Source: Sphingomonas sp. Leaf412 (GTDB lineage Bacteria; Pseudomonadota; Alphaproteobacteria; Sphingomonadales; Sphingomonadaceae). From it: a stretch of DNA of 47,035 nucleotides. Under the pieces are notes generated by a model, which was not told where the DNA came from, ran no database searches, and saw only the letters and a list, made by a program, of their open reading frames with translations. Made by a program: the position numbers and the translations under genes. The DNA is taken from NCBI RefSeq assembly GCF_001425405.1, contig NZ_LMQP01000004.1, positions 1 to 47,035 of the forward strand, given 5' to 3'. This document shows positions 9,524 to 18,560 of this stretch, one piece after another (position 1 is the stretch's first letter; each line of letters opens with the position of its first letter).

Positions 9524-10672
9524 TCACGCCGCCGGTCGCAGCCGCTCTATGATCTGCGCCGCAGCCTGTTCGGCGCCTCCGCAGCGCGCGATCGAACAGG
9601 TTGGGATGCCCGCCGACTCATAATCGAATTCCATGAAGGAGTTCCAGCTGACGAACAGGCGTGCGGCCGGGCGCTGGTCCGCGGTACAAACGATATCGGC
9701 GAGCGCCAGCAATTGCTCGCGCCGCGCATCGTAACGATGCGCCGGATGCAGTTTTATCGCGATGGGAAGATCGATGCGGCCGCGAAGCCGCTCCAGCAGC
9801 GCGATTTCGTCCGCGATATGCGGAGCCGACGACGCCAGTATGAGGATCGGCCCGCGACCCAGATCGTCGAGGTCCGTCGAGGTGCCGAAGACAAACGATG
9901 CGCGGACATCGAAATACCGCTCGAACATGCCGACGAAGCGCTGACTCCGAACGCCAAGCAGATCGATGGCACCAAAAGGCTCCGGAAAAGCGATCCCGTC
10001 ATCGAAGAAACCATGTTGCGCGACGCGCAGACGGCACCGCGCCCTCGAAAGGATGAAAGCCCACCGCTGGTAATGGTCGTCGGTCCATATGATCGTGCCA
10101 TCCGCTTCGTCGGCGAAACATGCGAGGAGCAAAATGTCGAACGCGTCGCGTGTATGAAGTCCCAGATCCAGCCGACACGCCGAACAGCCCATAACGGCGC
10201 GATACAGGCGCAGCATCGCCACGATGACCACAAAACGCTGCCGAAGGCCCAGTCCGCGGATCAGCGTCGTTCGGTCGAGGTCGACTCCCCCGGCAGCTCC
10301 ACTCGATTCCGGCGCCTGGGCGATAGCGTTGCGGATGAGGACGCGATTGGAGGCGACAGTGGCCACCATGTACGCCGGCGCGACGAGGCGCCGTCGTGGC
10401 GCGACCAGCCGGATGAGGCCGATTATATTCCATGCCGCGATCGCGAATGCAGCCGCGATCAACGCGACGTAGGTCAGCCCGCCGAAACGACGCCGGAAGG
10501 CCAGCAGCGCCATCGGTTTATAGTTCGGCAGCCGGCCTAGTGACTCGTTGCATTCGTGATTCAGTCGACGGTAATGGATGTCGAGTGCGCGTTCGTTCCG
10601 ATACGCGGCGAATACGACCGCGGCGAGACGACGCGACGGCGACATCCGTGCGCCGCCCGACGCGCTAGTCAT
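9524..10672 (-). CDS. Putative GT-B glycosyltransferase; candidate legionaminyl-transferase
   Basis: This 382-residue protein is not recognisable as a named family. A hydrophobic stretch lies at residues 66-88. The C-terminal half has GTIIWTDDHYQRW, then AQHGFFDDG (DDG at 224-226), then PIAIKLHPAHRYD (HP at 309-310), then SWNSFMEFDYESAGIP. A (D/E)(D/E)G motif followed by an HP motif and a serine-rich segment is the signature shared by bacterial sialyltransferase families GT38, GT52 and GT80. The QHG and KLHP elements also occur in CDP-glycerol and capsule GT-B proteins. The locus makes CMP-legionaminate and has no other candidate transferase, so a legionaminyl-transferase role is plausible but unproven. 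The start overlaps the wzy stop as ATGA. Confidence 0.6.
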   Translation of the reverse strand: MTSASGGARMSPSRRLAAVVFAAYRNERALDIHYRRLNHECNESLGRLPNYKPMALLAFRRRFGGLTYVALIAAAFAIAAWNIIGLIRLVAPRRRLVAPAYMVATVASNRVLIRNAIAQAPESSGAAGGVDLDRTTLIRGLGLRQRFVVIVAMLRLYRAVMGCSACRLDLGLHTRDAFDILLLACFADEADGTIIWTDDHYQRWAFILSRARCRLRVAQHGFFDDGIAFPEPFGAIDLLGVRSQRFVGMFERYFDVRASFVFGTSTDLDDLGRGPILILASSAPHIADEIALLERLRGRIDLPIAIKLHPAHRYDARREQLLALADIVCTADQRPAARLFVSWNSFMEFDYESAGIPTCSIARCGGAEQAAAQIIERLRPAA

Positions 10673-12042
10673 CCGCGCCCGTGTCGCATCATAGGCGCGG
10701 CAAGCATAGGGCGCCGTTTTATCGCGAAACGACAGATGGCGTACACCAACGCATATTGCATGATGTAGATCGGGAATTCCCACGGAATAAGCGTGCCGCG
10801 CATCATGCTGAACAGGCGTTGGAATTCCAGAATGTAGATCGGGATAAGCGGCATCTGCAGCTGCAGCATCGACCGGCGATACAGCCATCCCATCGCTGCG
10901 CTGTAAAGAAACAACGGCACAGCACTCAAAACGATTCCGTAGTAATTCAGGTACAGCTCGGTTTCCAAAGGCCATTGCTGCGTCGCATGCTCGCGATCCC
11001 ACTGTTCGGGGAAAAACTCTTTGGTCAGCATGACGCTGATATCGAAATTATCGTCGATACCGGCGATGCCCAATATCTGTTTAGGCTTGATGAGCAACTG
11101 ATGGATTGTGGAGAACCATTCCGGCGAACGCGACGTGACGACCCAGTCGTGCAACTGATATGAATTGAAATAGCCGATCAGCATTTCCATGAAGAAGGGC
11201 GGAGAGGCGTAAAAACCCTGCGTTCGCACCAGTGTCGCGAGATATAGCAAGACGATGAACGACACACCCAGTCGCCACAGCCATTTCAGGCTGAATTTGA
11301 TCTGTAGCATCCAAGGGCTGAGGAACATGATGATAAGGAAAATCAGCCGGCTTTTGAACCCCGCCGGAAATGACAGGATGATGAGCGTCGCGAAGCTGAG
11401 GAACAACAGTTCCCGCTTGCGCCGTGATTGATAGGTCAGGATGCCGAGCAGGAACATCGCCGCGCTGCCGATCGCAGCGGTCACCACGTTGAGAAGTCCG
11501 AACCCTTCGCGGCGCGACAGATAGGTTTCGCTGTAATTGAACAGCCATTCGTTCAACCCCGCGGTAACCTGGATGAACCAAGCGACGAACAGGATCGCGA
11601 TCGCGACCGTCGCATAGACGACCGTGGGACTGACCGCCGGGAAGAGGTCGGGTGGGTGCCGCACCAACGTTGCAGGAGGCGCGGTGCGGACCGGCATACC
11701 GACCGGCTTCGAGAACTTCGACAGGCCGAAGTACAGCACCAGGAACGTCAGCTCGATCTGATAGATCGTGTACCGGGAGAACGTATCCCAGAAGACGATC
11801 TGCCCCCACGGCAATTGATAATCCCATCCGATTATCGACAGGATGAAGTTAAGACCGCACGATACGACGACATACAGTCCATAATAGGCGAACAGCATGT
11901 TAGCGGGATGAAACACCCGGTCGGGGGGAAACGTCAGGTACGTCATCATGATGATGACGGCGAGAAACACCCCCGGCCAGCTGAAGAAAAGGATCAGCAT
12001 GTTGAGAATGACGAGCGCGGGTAGATAATAGACACGTGCCAT
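10669..12042 (-). CDS. wzy: O-antigen/capsule repeat-unit polymerase (Wzy-like)
   Basis: A 457-residue polytopic membrane protein. It begins with a hydrophobic stretch (YYLPALVILNMLILFFSWPG) and has about ten further membrane segments. A larger hydrophilic loop lies towards the C-terminus, between roughly residues 310 and 370. Wzy proteins share little sequence, so the call rests on topology and on position between wzx and a transferase gene. It would join lipid-linked repeat units in the periplasm. The ATG at 12042 is used because the upstream part of the open frame lies inside wzx in another frame. Its stop overlaps the next start as ATGA. Confidence 0.78.
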   Translation of the reverse strand: MARVYYLPALVILNMLILFFSWPGVFLAVIIMMTYLTFPPDRVFHPANMLFAYYGLYVVVSCGLNFILSIIGWDYQLPWGQIVFWDTFSRYTIYQIELTFLVLYFGLSKFSKPVGMPVRTAPPATLVRHPPDLFPAVSPTVVYATVAIAILFVAWFIQVTAGLNEWLFNYSETYLSRREGFGLLNVVTAAIGSAAMFLLGILTYQSRRKRELLFLSFATLIILSFPAGFKSRLIFLIIMFLSPWMLQIKFSLKWLWRLGVSFIVLLYLATLVRTQGFYASPPFFMEMLIGYFNSYQLHDWVVTSRSPEWFSTIHQLLIKPKQILGIAGIDDNFDISVMLTKEFFPEQWDREHATQQWPLETELYLNYYGIVLSAVPLFLYSAAMGWLYRRSMLQLQMPLIPIYILEFQRLFSMMRGTLIPWEFPIYIMQYALVYAICRFAIKRRPMLAAPMMRHGRG

Positions 12043-12055
12043 TGCGCTCAATCCC

Positions 12056-13483
12056 TCAAACGGCAGGTTTCGTGCGCGGAACGATGATCGGACGCAGCAC
12101 GACCGCCGCGAAAATCGCGAACCATATAGCCAGAAACATCTGGCGTATGGCAAAGCTGGCGTCAACCAAACCGCTGAAGACCAGAGGAAGCGCCCCCAGC
12201 GCCAGCGTGGTGGCCAATCCCCCGATGGGCAATTCGCCAATACCTTGTTTCCACTTCACCAGCACGACCACTGCACCGGTCATCACGGCGTAGGCGATCA
12301 CCGTCGTCCACGCCGCCACCGCAAAGCCGAAAATCGGGATCAGCAGCAGGTTCAGTACGATGTTCACCGCTACCCCGCTGGTCGCGATCACCGATATCAG
12401 ACCGGGGCGATCGCGGAAGGCCAACACCCTTACCCATATCTGGAAAACCGTGAACACCATGCCGGCATAAGCCACGACCGGGATGATGGGGAACGCCTGT
12501 GCATAACGATCAGGCAGCAACAGCCACGCGAGCGATTGACCCGTCGCCATGACCACGGCGAAGCACAATGCGGACAGGCCGAACGCATAATCGGCCTGCG
12601 CGACGAGGGCGCCGAAACGCCCCGCTTTCAGATCGTCGAAGAAACGCCGTGTCAGCGCACTGGTCAATGCCGTGCTGGCGAGAAGCGGCAGCACCCCGAA
12701 GTTATACGACAACGCATACAGGCCAGCGGCGCGCTCATCGATCATCGCGGCGATGACGATGCGGTCGAACTGCGAAAGCAGTGTGAGGGCCAGCATATAG
12801 GGGGTCAGTGGCAACGCGTAGGAGAACATCCGTTTCAGATAAACGCGCGATACCTGCGACCGCAGCCGGATGGGCGTGCGGAAGATGTAAAGGATCACCG
12901 GAATCGCGCCGATCGCGTCGCCGAGGATCAGCGCCATCGCATCGGGCCGCGCACTCAAATAGAAGATTAGCAGCGTAACCCCGGTGGAGACCGCAGCCCG
13001 GATAGCGGATGGAACAAGCAGCAGCCGCGCATCCTGCGCGTAGGCCGAAATTTGCGTGATGATGCTGTCCGCCACGAAACCGAGCCCCACGACGAGCAGG
13101 CACGTCCAGACCAGCGGCGACCATTCGGTGTCCACGAACCCCGATACGACGAGGAAGATCGCGGAATATATTGTCGCGATTACGCCGATCCACAGGAGCA
13201 CCGTCGACATCATCACCGAATTATCGACGCCCTCCTCATAAAGGTAACGCCCGATCGCCAAGTGCGCGTTCGCCGAAATCGCGATCGCGAGGATCCAGAT
13301 GTAGGATGTGAAGACGCTGTAGAAACCGAAGTCGTCCGGGGTCAGAAAGTATGAATAGACGAATATCGCCAGCAGCTGAGTTATTTTTCCCAGCAGCAGG
13401 GATGCCACGTACAGCATGCTTTGTCGCATAACCGTGAGGTCCATCGCGTGGACGAGCGAAGCGATCGTCGGACGTCGGATCAT
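12056..13483 (-). CDS. wzx: Polysaccharide repeat-unit flippase (Wzx family)
   Basis: A 475-residue membrane protein with a typical Wzx/MVF start: SMLYVASLLLGKITQLLAIF, then YSYFLTPDDFGFYSVFTSY. It has about 12-14 hydrophobic segments across its length, the usual size for Wzx. It should move undecaprenyl-linked repeat units from the cytoplasmic to the periplasmic face, where Wzy polymerises them. The start overlaps the SGNH hydrolase stop as ATGA (13480-13483). A single flippase and a single Wzy-like gene in the middle of the locus support a Wzx/Wzy-dependent polymer. Confidence 0.9.
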   Translation of the reverse strand: MIRRPTIASLVHAMDLTVMRQSMLYVASLLLGKITQLLAIFVYSYFLTPDDFGFYSVFTSYIWILAIAISANAHLAIGRYLYEEGVDNSVMMSTVLLWIGVIATIYSAIFLVVSGFVDTEWSPLVWTCLLVVGLGFVADSIITQISAYAQDARLLLVPSAIRAAVSTGVTLLIFYLSARPDAMALILGDAIGAIPVILYIFRTPIRLRSQVSRVYLKRMFSYALPLTPYMLALTLLSQFDRIVIAAMIDERAAGLYALSYNFGVLPLLASTALTSALTRRFFDDLKAGRFGALVAQADYAFGLSALCFAVVMATGQSLAWLLLPDRYAQAFPIIPVVAYAGMVFTVFQIWVRVLAFRDRPGLISVIATSGVAVNIVLNLLLIPIFGFAVAAWTTVIAYAVMTGAVVVLVKWKQGIGELPIGGLATTLALGALPLVFSGLVDASFAIRQMFLAIWFAIFAAVVLRPIIVPRTKPAV

Positions 13484-14175
13484 GACGATTTGGCGTCGAG
13501 CGTGGTCAGTACCGCGCGCAGGCGACCGAACAACTTGTAGTGACCCGCCCCGCTGAGGTGATGATGGTCGGACATCATTTCGGCATCCGCGAAGTCTGCC
13601 GTCGATATGTGACTGCGGCGGGCCAGCACCGCATTGTAGCGGTCGACCTGCGCGGTCATGCCGGGAACGGCGCTTTCGTACGTGGCGGACGGCGGCGGGA
13701 TCGTGATCCAGTGCACAGCGCCAAATGCTTCCTCGAACCGCCGGACCGTCGCTTCATAGCGATCGAGCGGGGTGTAGCTGAGCTTGCGAAGACGGCGTAT
13801 CGTCGCTGCATGGCGCTGCACCGCGCGCCCGAGCAGGCCGCCGACGACGGGTAGCCGCTTGATGACCTGAAGCTCGACTTCGGTCAGTGCGCGCGGGGCG
13901 CAGTCGACCACGCCGGACTGAACAAAGCAGGCGACGGGGGACACCGTGCCGCGAAAATAGCTGGTATATTCGAAGAGCCGTTCGATCGTCGCACCGCCAT
14001 GGCCGTAATGGACGATCTCATAGTGCGGAAACGCGTCACGCAGTCGCGCGACATAGGTTCCCAGATACGTGACGCATTCCGGCTCCGGCCGGGGAAACCC
14101 CAGCGAGTCAGTGACGATCAATACGACCGGTCGTTCGCGCGGCGCTGCGACCGCGGCCGGCAGACGGTCAGGCAT
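13480..14175 (-). CDS. SGNH/GDSL-type hydrolase
   Basis: A 231-residue protein with the SGNH hydrolase layout. The nucleophile serine lies in VLIVTDSLGFPRP (S24), a glycine block in HYGHGG (residues 57-61), and a C-terminal D-x-x-H in MSDHHHLSGAGHYK (D203, H206). The usual block-III Asn is not obvious; QSGVVD stands in that place. No signal peptide is evident, so it probably acts in the cytoplasm or at the membrane face. In polysaccharide loci such proteins add or remove O-acetyl groups, and here it may tailor legionaminate or another sugar. It overlaps the oxidoreductase gene before it by 8 bases and wzx by ATGA. Confidence 0.75.
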   Translation of the reverse strand: MPDRLPAAVAAPRERPVVLIVTDSLGFPRPEPECVTYLGTYVARLRDAFPHYEIVHYGHGGATIERLFEYTSYFRGTVSPVACFVQSGVVDCAPRALTEVELQVIKRLPVVGGLLGRAVQRHAATIRRLRKLSYTPLDRYEATVRRFEEAFGAVHWITIPPPSATYESAVPGMTAQVDRYNAVLARRSHISTADFADAEMMSDHHHLSGAGHYKLFGRLRAVLTTLDAKSS

Positions 14176-15139
14176 CCGTCGGATAGCCGGCGATGCGATT
14201 ATAGACCGGCCACCGCGCGACCTGCTCCGTGATCGAGCACAACCCGGCCGCGTCCGCGCTCAGAAACGCCTTTGTCTGGCGATACAGGCCGGGCTTGAAC
14301 GCCTTGTCGAAAGCATCGTTGATCGGAACCTCGACCGCGGCGACCTTGCCAAGCGGAATAGCCTGCAACGTCTCCAGTGGTCGCAGGATCAGCCGCTGCG
14401 ACGGCAGCATGACCTCTACCCCCCAACGCCCCGCACTCGCCCAATTCGCCTGATAGGTGAACAATGCTCCCCGATCGGTCCGCCCTGCGCCCGCGAAAAC
14501 GGCACTGGCGGGGTGCCAGTCGAGCGCTCCGGCGGTGAAGCTGCTGAATTCGGTCGGTGCGCCGCCGAGGAAAAAGGCGAGGTCGATGACATGGGTCGAA
14601 TTACCGATCAGCCAGCGTTCCTTGACGCCGTCCGCCTTTGGGAGCCCCGCAATAACGTGGCTCCACTCGGTAAACTCGAACGCCACCGACCTCGCGCCAC
14701 CCTCCTGGTCGATCAGCGCCTGCGCCGCGAGCGTCGATGCGTGAAAACGGCGATTGTAGGCGATGAAGATACGCGCGCCCTTCGCGTCGGCAGCAGCGGC
14801 GAGCGACGACAGTTCGGATCCGGTCAGTGCGCCCGGCTTCTCGAGCAGAATGCGCTTCGCGCCGTGATCGATCAACGCGCCCGCGACGCTGGCAAGCTGT
14901 TCGATCCCGACGGCCACGATCGCATGTTCGGGCACACGTCCGCCATCGGCCAGAAAACGCTCCAGCCCGCCGGCGCGGGCCGTCGCCCCGGTAGCCGCGG
15001 CAAAGGTGGCCGCGCTGGCGTCGCTGCGCCCGATCACGTCGACACGCGCGGACAGGGCATTGAGCACCCGCCAGTAATCGACTGCCATCGGGCCGGACCC
15101 GACCAACAGGACGTCGTGGGTTGGCATGATGTCCCTCAT
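14168..15139 (-). CDS. Gfo/Idh/MocA family oxidoreductase (first extra copy)
   Basis: A 323-residue NAD(P)-dependent oxidoreductase. It has an N-terminal Rossmann domain (DVLLVGSGPMAVDYWRVL), the family motif LLEKPGAL with the catalytic-site EKP, and a C-terminal Gfo/Idh domain with YNRRFHASTLAA and STHVIDLAFFLGG. It is not one of the known legionaminate or L-FucNAc enzymes. It follows a second family member with an ATGA overlap at 15136-15139. The pair may oxidise and re-reduce a sugar carbon to change its configuration, or supply an intermediate for PtmA/PtmF. The substrate is unknown. Confidence 0.82.
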   Translation of the reverse strand: MRDIMPTHDVLLVGSGPMAVDYWRVLNALSARVDVIGRSDASAATFAAATGATARAGGLERFLADGGRVPEHAIVAVGIEQLASVAGALIDHGAKRILLEKPGALTGSELSSLAAAADAKGARIFIAYNRRFHASTLAAQALIDQEGGARSVAFEFTEWSHVIAGLPKADGVKERWLIGNSTHVIDLAFFLGGAPTEFSSFTAGALDWHPASAVFAGAGRTDRGALFTYQANWASAGRWGVEVMLPSQRLILRPLETLQAIPLGKVAAVEVPINDAFDKAFKPGLYRQTKAFLSADAAGLCSITEQVARWPVYNRIAGYPTDA

Positions 15140-16104
15140 GTGATGGGGCAGACGTCGGCAGGACCGCCGGTCCGCCCGGAAATGAAGGCGGCCAGCGCGC
15201 GGATCAGCGGAACGTGCACCGCGGATGATTCCGCTAGGTCAGGCAGGGCGCATTTGCCCCGGCCCAGAATATCGCGAGCGATGCCGGTCGACGCCTCGCT
15301 GAGGAAGGGCAGGACGAACGGTTCCTGGCTCCACGTTTTTGCCCTGTGATCGCCGAAGAACGCCATGCCCCCGGCTTCGTCGATCACGCAGGAGCGACTG
15401 TCCGATCGTATCGTGATCAGGATACCTGCCCGGTTATCGGTATGACACGTGGCGCTGAAACGGGCGCGCGGCGATCGTCCAGTCAACGTGCCGGTGACTT
15501 CGACGAAGCCCGCCCGTCGGCTCTGCACGACCCTGTCGTCCAGCTCGCGGGTATCGATCCGGTCAACGATCTCACCGCTCAGATGCGCGAAGATATCGAG
15601 GAAATGGACGATGTTGCAGCCCAGACCCCAGCCACCGCCGGTGACGTCGAACGTGCGGATCGCCTCGTCCGCGAAGAACGCCTTCACGTCGTCGTAGTTG
15701 GGATAGACGCGGCGGGCGCAATCGACCCACGTCGACACCCCTGCGGTGCGAAGGATCTCCTGCGCCCGGTCATATTCCGCCACGGACTGGAACAATACCT
15801 TCTCCAGCAGCAGATGACGGACCCGCGATCGCGCGAGCAGCGCCTCGATCACCGGCAGGCGGATGTCCGCGTTGGTTGCGACAATCGCATAATCCAGTGC
15901 GTCTGGCAGCGCATCTGCGGAGCTGGCGAAGAACACGGCATGCGCCGTGCCGTGATGGACCTCGCCGGCGCGCGTACGGGCGACGTCAAGCGCGGCGGCG
16001 GAAGGATCGACGACGTGAATGTCGGCCGGCCTCTCCAGCCGGAGCAACCCTTGAAGATGACGTCCGCCGAGTTGTCCCGCGCCGATGATTGCGATGATAG
16101 GCAT
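15136..16104 (-). CDS. Gfo/Idh/MocA family oxidoreductase (second extra copy, EKV variant)
   Basis: A 322-residue protein with an N-terminal dinucleotide fold (IIAIIGAGQLGGRHLQGLLR) and the family layout. The usual EKP motif reads LLEKVLFQ, so the conserved proline is replaced by valine while the lysine is kept. The C-terminal region has CARRVYPNYDDVKAFF and GLGCNIVHFLDIFAHLSG. The pathway role is unknown. It sits between ptmA (10-base gap) and the other Gfo/Idh/MocA gene (ATGA overlap) and is co-transcribed with the nonulosonate genes, so its substrate is likely legionaminate-related. It may have lost or changed catalytic properties. Confidence 0.8.
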   Translation of the reverse strand: MPIIAIIGAGQLGGRHLQGLLRLERPADIHVVDPSAAALDVARTRAGEVHHGTAHAVFFASSADALPDALDYAIVATNADIRLPVIEALLARSRVRHLLLEKVLFQSVAEYDRAQEILRTAGVSTWVDCARRVYPNYDDVKAFFADEAIRTFDVTGGGWGLGCNIVHFLDIFAHLSGEIVDRIDTRELDDRVVQSRRAGFVEVTGTLTGRSPRARFSATCHTDNRAGILITIRSDSRSCVIDEAGGMAFFGDHRAKTWSQEPFVLPFLSEASTGIARDILGRGKCALPDLAESSAVHVPLIRALAAFISGRTGGPADVCPIT

Positions 16105-16114
16105 GCTGGCGCGC

Positions 16115-16903
16115 CTACAGCGAAAAGCCGTCGTCCACGACCAGATTCTGGCCGTTCACGAACTGCGACGCATCGGACAGCAGGAAATTGATCGCGCCGG
16201 ATATATCATGGCTGTCCAGCATGCCGCGATCCGCACAGAACCGCCGATAGCTTTCCAGGAATGGTTCCGGCTGCCCCGCCAGTATACCGCCGGGACTGAC
16301 GCAATTCACGCGAACGCCGGTGCCGAAGAAGTATTTTGCCATATATCGGGTGAGGTGGATAACACCCGATTTGATCGCCGCATATTCGACCGGCATCGTC
16401 ATGGGCGTATCGGCGTAGATCTCGAACCGCGGCGCCATCACGCCATAGATCGAGGCGATATTGACGATGCTGCCCCCCCGCCCCGCCGCGACGAGATGCG
16501 CGTGATAGCGCTGGCAGGTCAGGAACATTCCCGCGACGTGGCTGGACAGATTGTCCGCGAAATCGGCGTAGGTCACGTCCTCGAACCTGCGCCCGTACCG
16601 GGCATTGCGGGGATAGGCGCTGTTCACGATGCCGTCGACATGGCCATGCCGTCGAGCGATTTCCCCGATCACGCGATCGACGGATGCAACATCCGCGATG
16701 TCGACTTCCGCCGCCTCGGCGCGGGTCGCACCGTCGCCGATACCCGCCGCAACGCGTTCGGCCGTCTCGCGATCGCGATCGGCGACGATCGGGCGGCCGC
16801 CCGCCGCTGCAATATCGTCGCAGAATGCGCTGCCCAACCGCCCCGCACCGCCGAATACGATGATCGTGCGCCCGGTCAGCAGGTCCGGTCGAACGGACGT
16901 CAT
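16115..16903 (-). CDS. ptmA: SDR oxidoreductase (PtmA-like)
   Basis: A 262-residue classical short-chain dehydrogenase. The cofactor motif is FGGAGRLGSAF (residues 17-27), NIASIYG carries S151, and EYAAIKSG supplies Y174 and K178, so the catalytic set is complete. Campylobacter PtmA is an SDR encoded next to ptmE, ptmF and ptmB in its legionaminic-acid locus, and the gene order here is the same. PtmA was proposed to act early, in amino-sugar supply for GDP-GlcNAc formation, but its exact reaction is not settled. The ATG at 16903 overlaps the LegF stop as ATGA; the upstream extension of the frame is discarded. Confidence 0.82.
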   Translation of the reverse strand: MTSVRPDLLTGRTIIVFGGAGRLGSAFCDDIAAAGGRPIVADRDRETAERVAAGIGDGATRAEAAEVDIADVASVDRVIGEIARRHGHVDGIVNSAYPRNARYGRRFEDVTYADFADNLSSHVAGMFLTCQRYHAHLVAAGRGGSIVNIASIYGVMAPRFEIYADTPMTMPVEYAAIKSGVIHLTRYMAKYFFGTGVRVNCVSPGGILAGQPEPFLESYRRFCADRGMLDSHDISGAINFLLSDASQFVNGQNLVVDDGFSL

Positions 16904-17616
16904 GCCCCGCCTCCATTCTCGGCGATCGCGCGCGCCATCAACAACTCGACCAGTGCGAAATCGATCTCCGAATCGATATCGATCGAACGTTCCTCCGGCA
17001 TCACGTACAGGCGCGTGCCGTCCGTGAACAAGGTGGGGTCCTGCATCAACGCATCCCGTCTCCAGCAATAGATCGACGCGTTCATGTCAAAACAGGCGGG
17101 GGCGTCCTGCCGGCGTACGACCGGTACTTCCAACGCCTTGGCCAGGCGAGGCACCTTGTCCGCACCGCACTCTACCATGTTGAAATAGGGTGACCGTCGC
17201 GCCGGCATCGCGGTGATAACGTTGGTCGCCGCGGCATCATCGAGCATGGCGACGACGGCGACGATGTCCTCCGCGTGCCGCAAGGGGGACGTCGCGTCGA
17301 GGTCGACGCAGACGTCGGTACGCCGCCCAAGCATTACCTCCGCCTGCTCGACGCAATGGCGAATGACCGGCAGCTTCGCCGCGGTATCGCTGGCCAGCTC
17401 GCCGGGACGCACGATCAGGAAGTCCGCGCCATGCTCCCGCGCAATCGATAGTATCTCGTCGCTGTCGCTGCTGACCGCGATCGCGTCGAACGTTCCGGAC
17501 GCGCGCGCCTGCGCGATCGAATGCGCGATCAACGGCAGGCCGTTCAGCAGTCGGACGTTCTTTCCCTTCACGCCCTTCGATCCGCCACGGGCGCAGATGG
17601 TGCAAAGTGCCGTCAT
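16900..17616 (-). CDS. legF: CMP-legionaminate synthetase (LegF/PtmB, NeuA family)
   Basis: A 238-residue cytidylyltransferase. The CTP-binding motif CTICARGGSKGVKGKN is at residues 5-20. It also has VCVDLDATSPLR, and C-terminal ERSIDIDSEIDFALVE, all typical of acylneuraminate cytidylyltransferases. In this locus the substrate should be legionaminic acid, giving CMP-Leg for glycosyl transfer. The ATG at 17616 gives the ATGA overlap common in this cluster; a TTG four codons upstream is less likely. Sequence alone cannot separate Neu5Ac from Leg specificity. The call rests on the LegB/LegC/LegH/PtmE set around it. Confidence 0.9.
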   Translation of the reverse strand: MTALCTICARGGSKGVKGKNVRLLNGLPLIAHSIAQARASGTFDAIAVSSDSDEILSIAREHGADFLIVRPGELASDTAAKLPVIRHCVEQAEVMLGRRTDVCVDLDATSPLRHAEDIVAVVAMLDDAAATNVITAMPARRSPYFNMVECGADKVPRLAKALEVPVVRRQDAPACFDMNASIYCWRRDALMQDPTLFTDGTRLYVMPEERSIDIDSEIDFALVELLMARAIAENGGGA

Positions 17617-18560
17617 CGATCTATCCAATTTCCATCGGTCGCCGCCCGTTCCGCGCCCTCGACGAGGATCAAGACTTCCAGCGCGGCATCAACGTCGCAG
17701 ACCGTGCCCATATCGCCGTCCAGGATCGCATCGTGCATCGCGCGATATGTGGTGTCGCGGTCTATCGCGAACTTCTCTATCACGCCATCGACCACGATCG
17801 TCCCGGCGATCAGGTCGGCGGCGAACGTGTGACGCTGCGTGTTTACGACGACCTGACGCCGCGGCATCCGGTCCAGGTAGCTGAGCTGCAAGGTCACGAC
17901 GGGACAGCGCTCCGTCCGCATCAACAATGCGAAGACATCGTCGCTGTCCACCTCCAGCGTACTCAATTGCCCACCGATCGCGGCAACACGCTTCCAGCGA
18001 CCGAAGAGCCAGAGAGTATAATCGAGGTCATGGCTCAGATCGCGCAACACCCCGCCGCCGGCTGCACGATGCGCGGAATAGGACAGACGATAATCGGTAC
18101 CCGGCCGCCAGTCGGGCAGATACTGCCCGATATATACCGAGGCAGACACCGCTTCTTCACCGGCCAACAATTCGCGCAATCGCATCAGCACGGGATGGAA
18201 TCTCAGATTATAGGCGACAAGAAGGCGGCGGAATTCATTCACCGCTGCGGGTCGGGCGGTATCGAAGATCGGCTTCTCGACCAGTACCGTTCCTGCAAAA
18301 CCACCCGCGATCAGGCGATCGACCGTCTCCCGATGACGTGCGGTTTCGTTCGCCACGACGACATAGGTGGACGGATCGCGGTCGATCGCGTCTTCGACGG
18401 TACGGACGGTGAAGAAATCCCCATTTTCCCGTGCACTGACGACCATCGTGTCGCAGCCTGCCGCATCGAGCAACCGGGCGTGGCGCTGCCCGATCGAGCC
18501 ATATCCTACGACGATCGCACGCCCCCGGCGATCAGGCGAAGAGATTGGCGAAGTCGGCAT
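17613..18560 (-). CDS. ptmF: Gfo/Idh/MocA family oxidoreductase (PtmF-like)
   Basis: A 315-residue protein. The Rossmann motif is AIVVGYGSIGQRHARLL, the family motif is VLVEKPIF, and the C-terminal domain includes GGGVLRDLSHDLDYTLWLFG. Its place between ptmE and legF/ptmB matches the Campylobacter order ptmE-ptmF-ptmB-ptmA, which supports PtmF. In that pathway PtmF is thought to help produce the amino-sugar precursor, but its reaction is uncertain. The start is unclear: ATG at 18560 overlaps ptmE by 29 bases, and ATG at 18593 or TTG at 18596 are in frame. None has a good ribosome site. Confidence 0.8.
   Translation of the reverse strand: MPTSPISSPDRRGRAIVVGYGSIGQRHARLLDAAGCDTMVVSARENGDFFTVRTVEDAIDRDPSTYVVVANETARHRETVDRLIAGGFAGTVLVEKPIFDTARPAAVNEFRRLLVAYNLRFHPVLMRLRELLAGEEAVSASVYIGQYLPDWRPGTDYRLSYSAHRAAGGGVLRDLSHDLDYTLWLFGRWKRVAAIGGQLSTLEVDSDDVFALLMRTERCPVVTLQLSYLDRMPRRQVVVNTQRHTFAADLIAGTIVVDGVIEKFAIDRDTTYRAMHDAILDGDMGTVCDVDAALEVLILVEGAERAATDGNWIDR

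Noticed and set aside
8303..10540. Very long open frame on the plus strand (745 codons)
   Set aside because: It is antisense to the amidotransferase and GT-B genes, has no domain signature, and arises from the GC-rich codon use of the opposite strand.
14069..17071. Long plus-strand open frames opposite the oxidoreductase and SDR genes
   Set aside because: They are shadows of firmly identified minus-strand enzymes with complete catalytic motifs.
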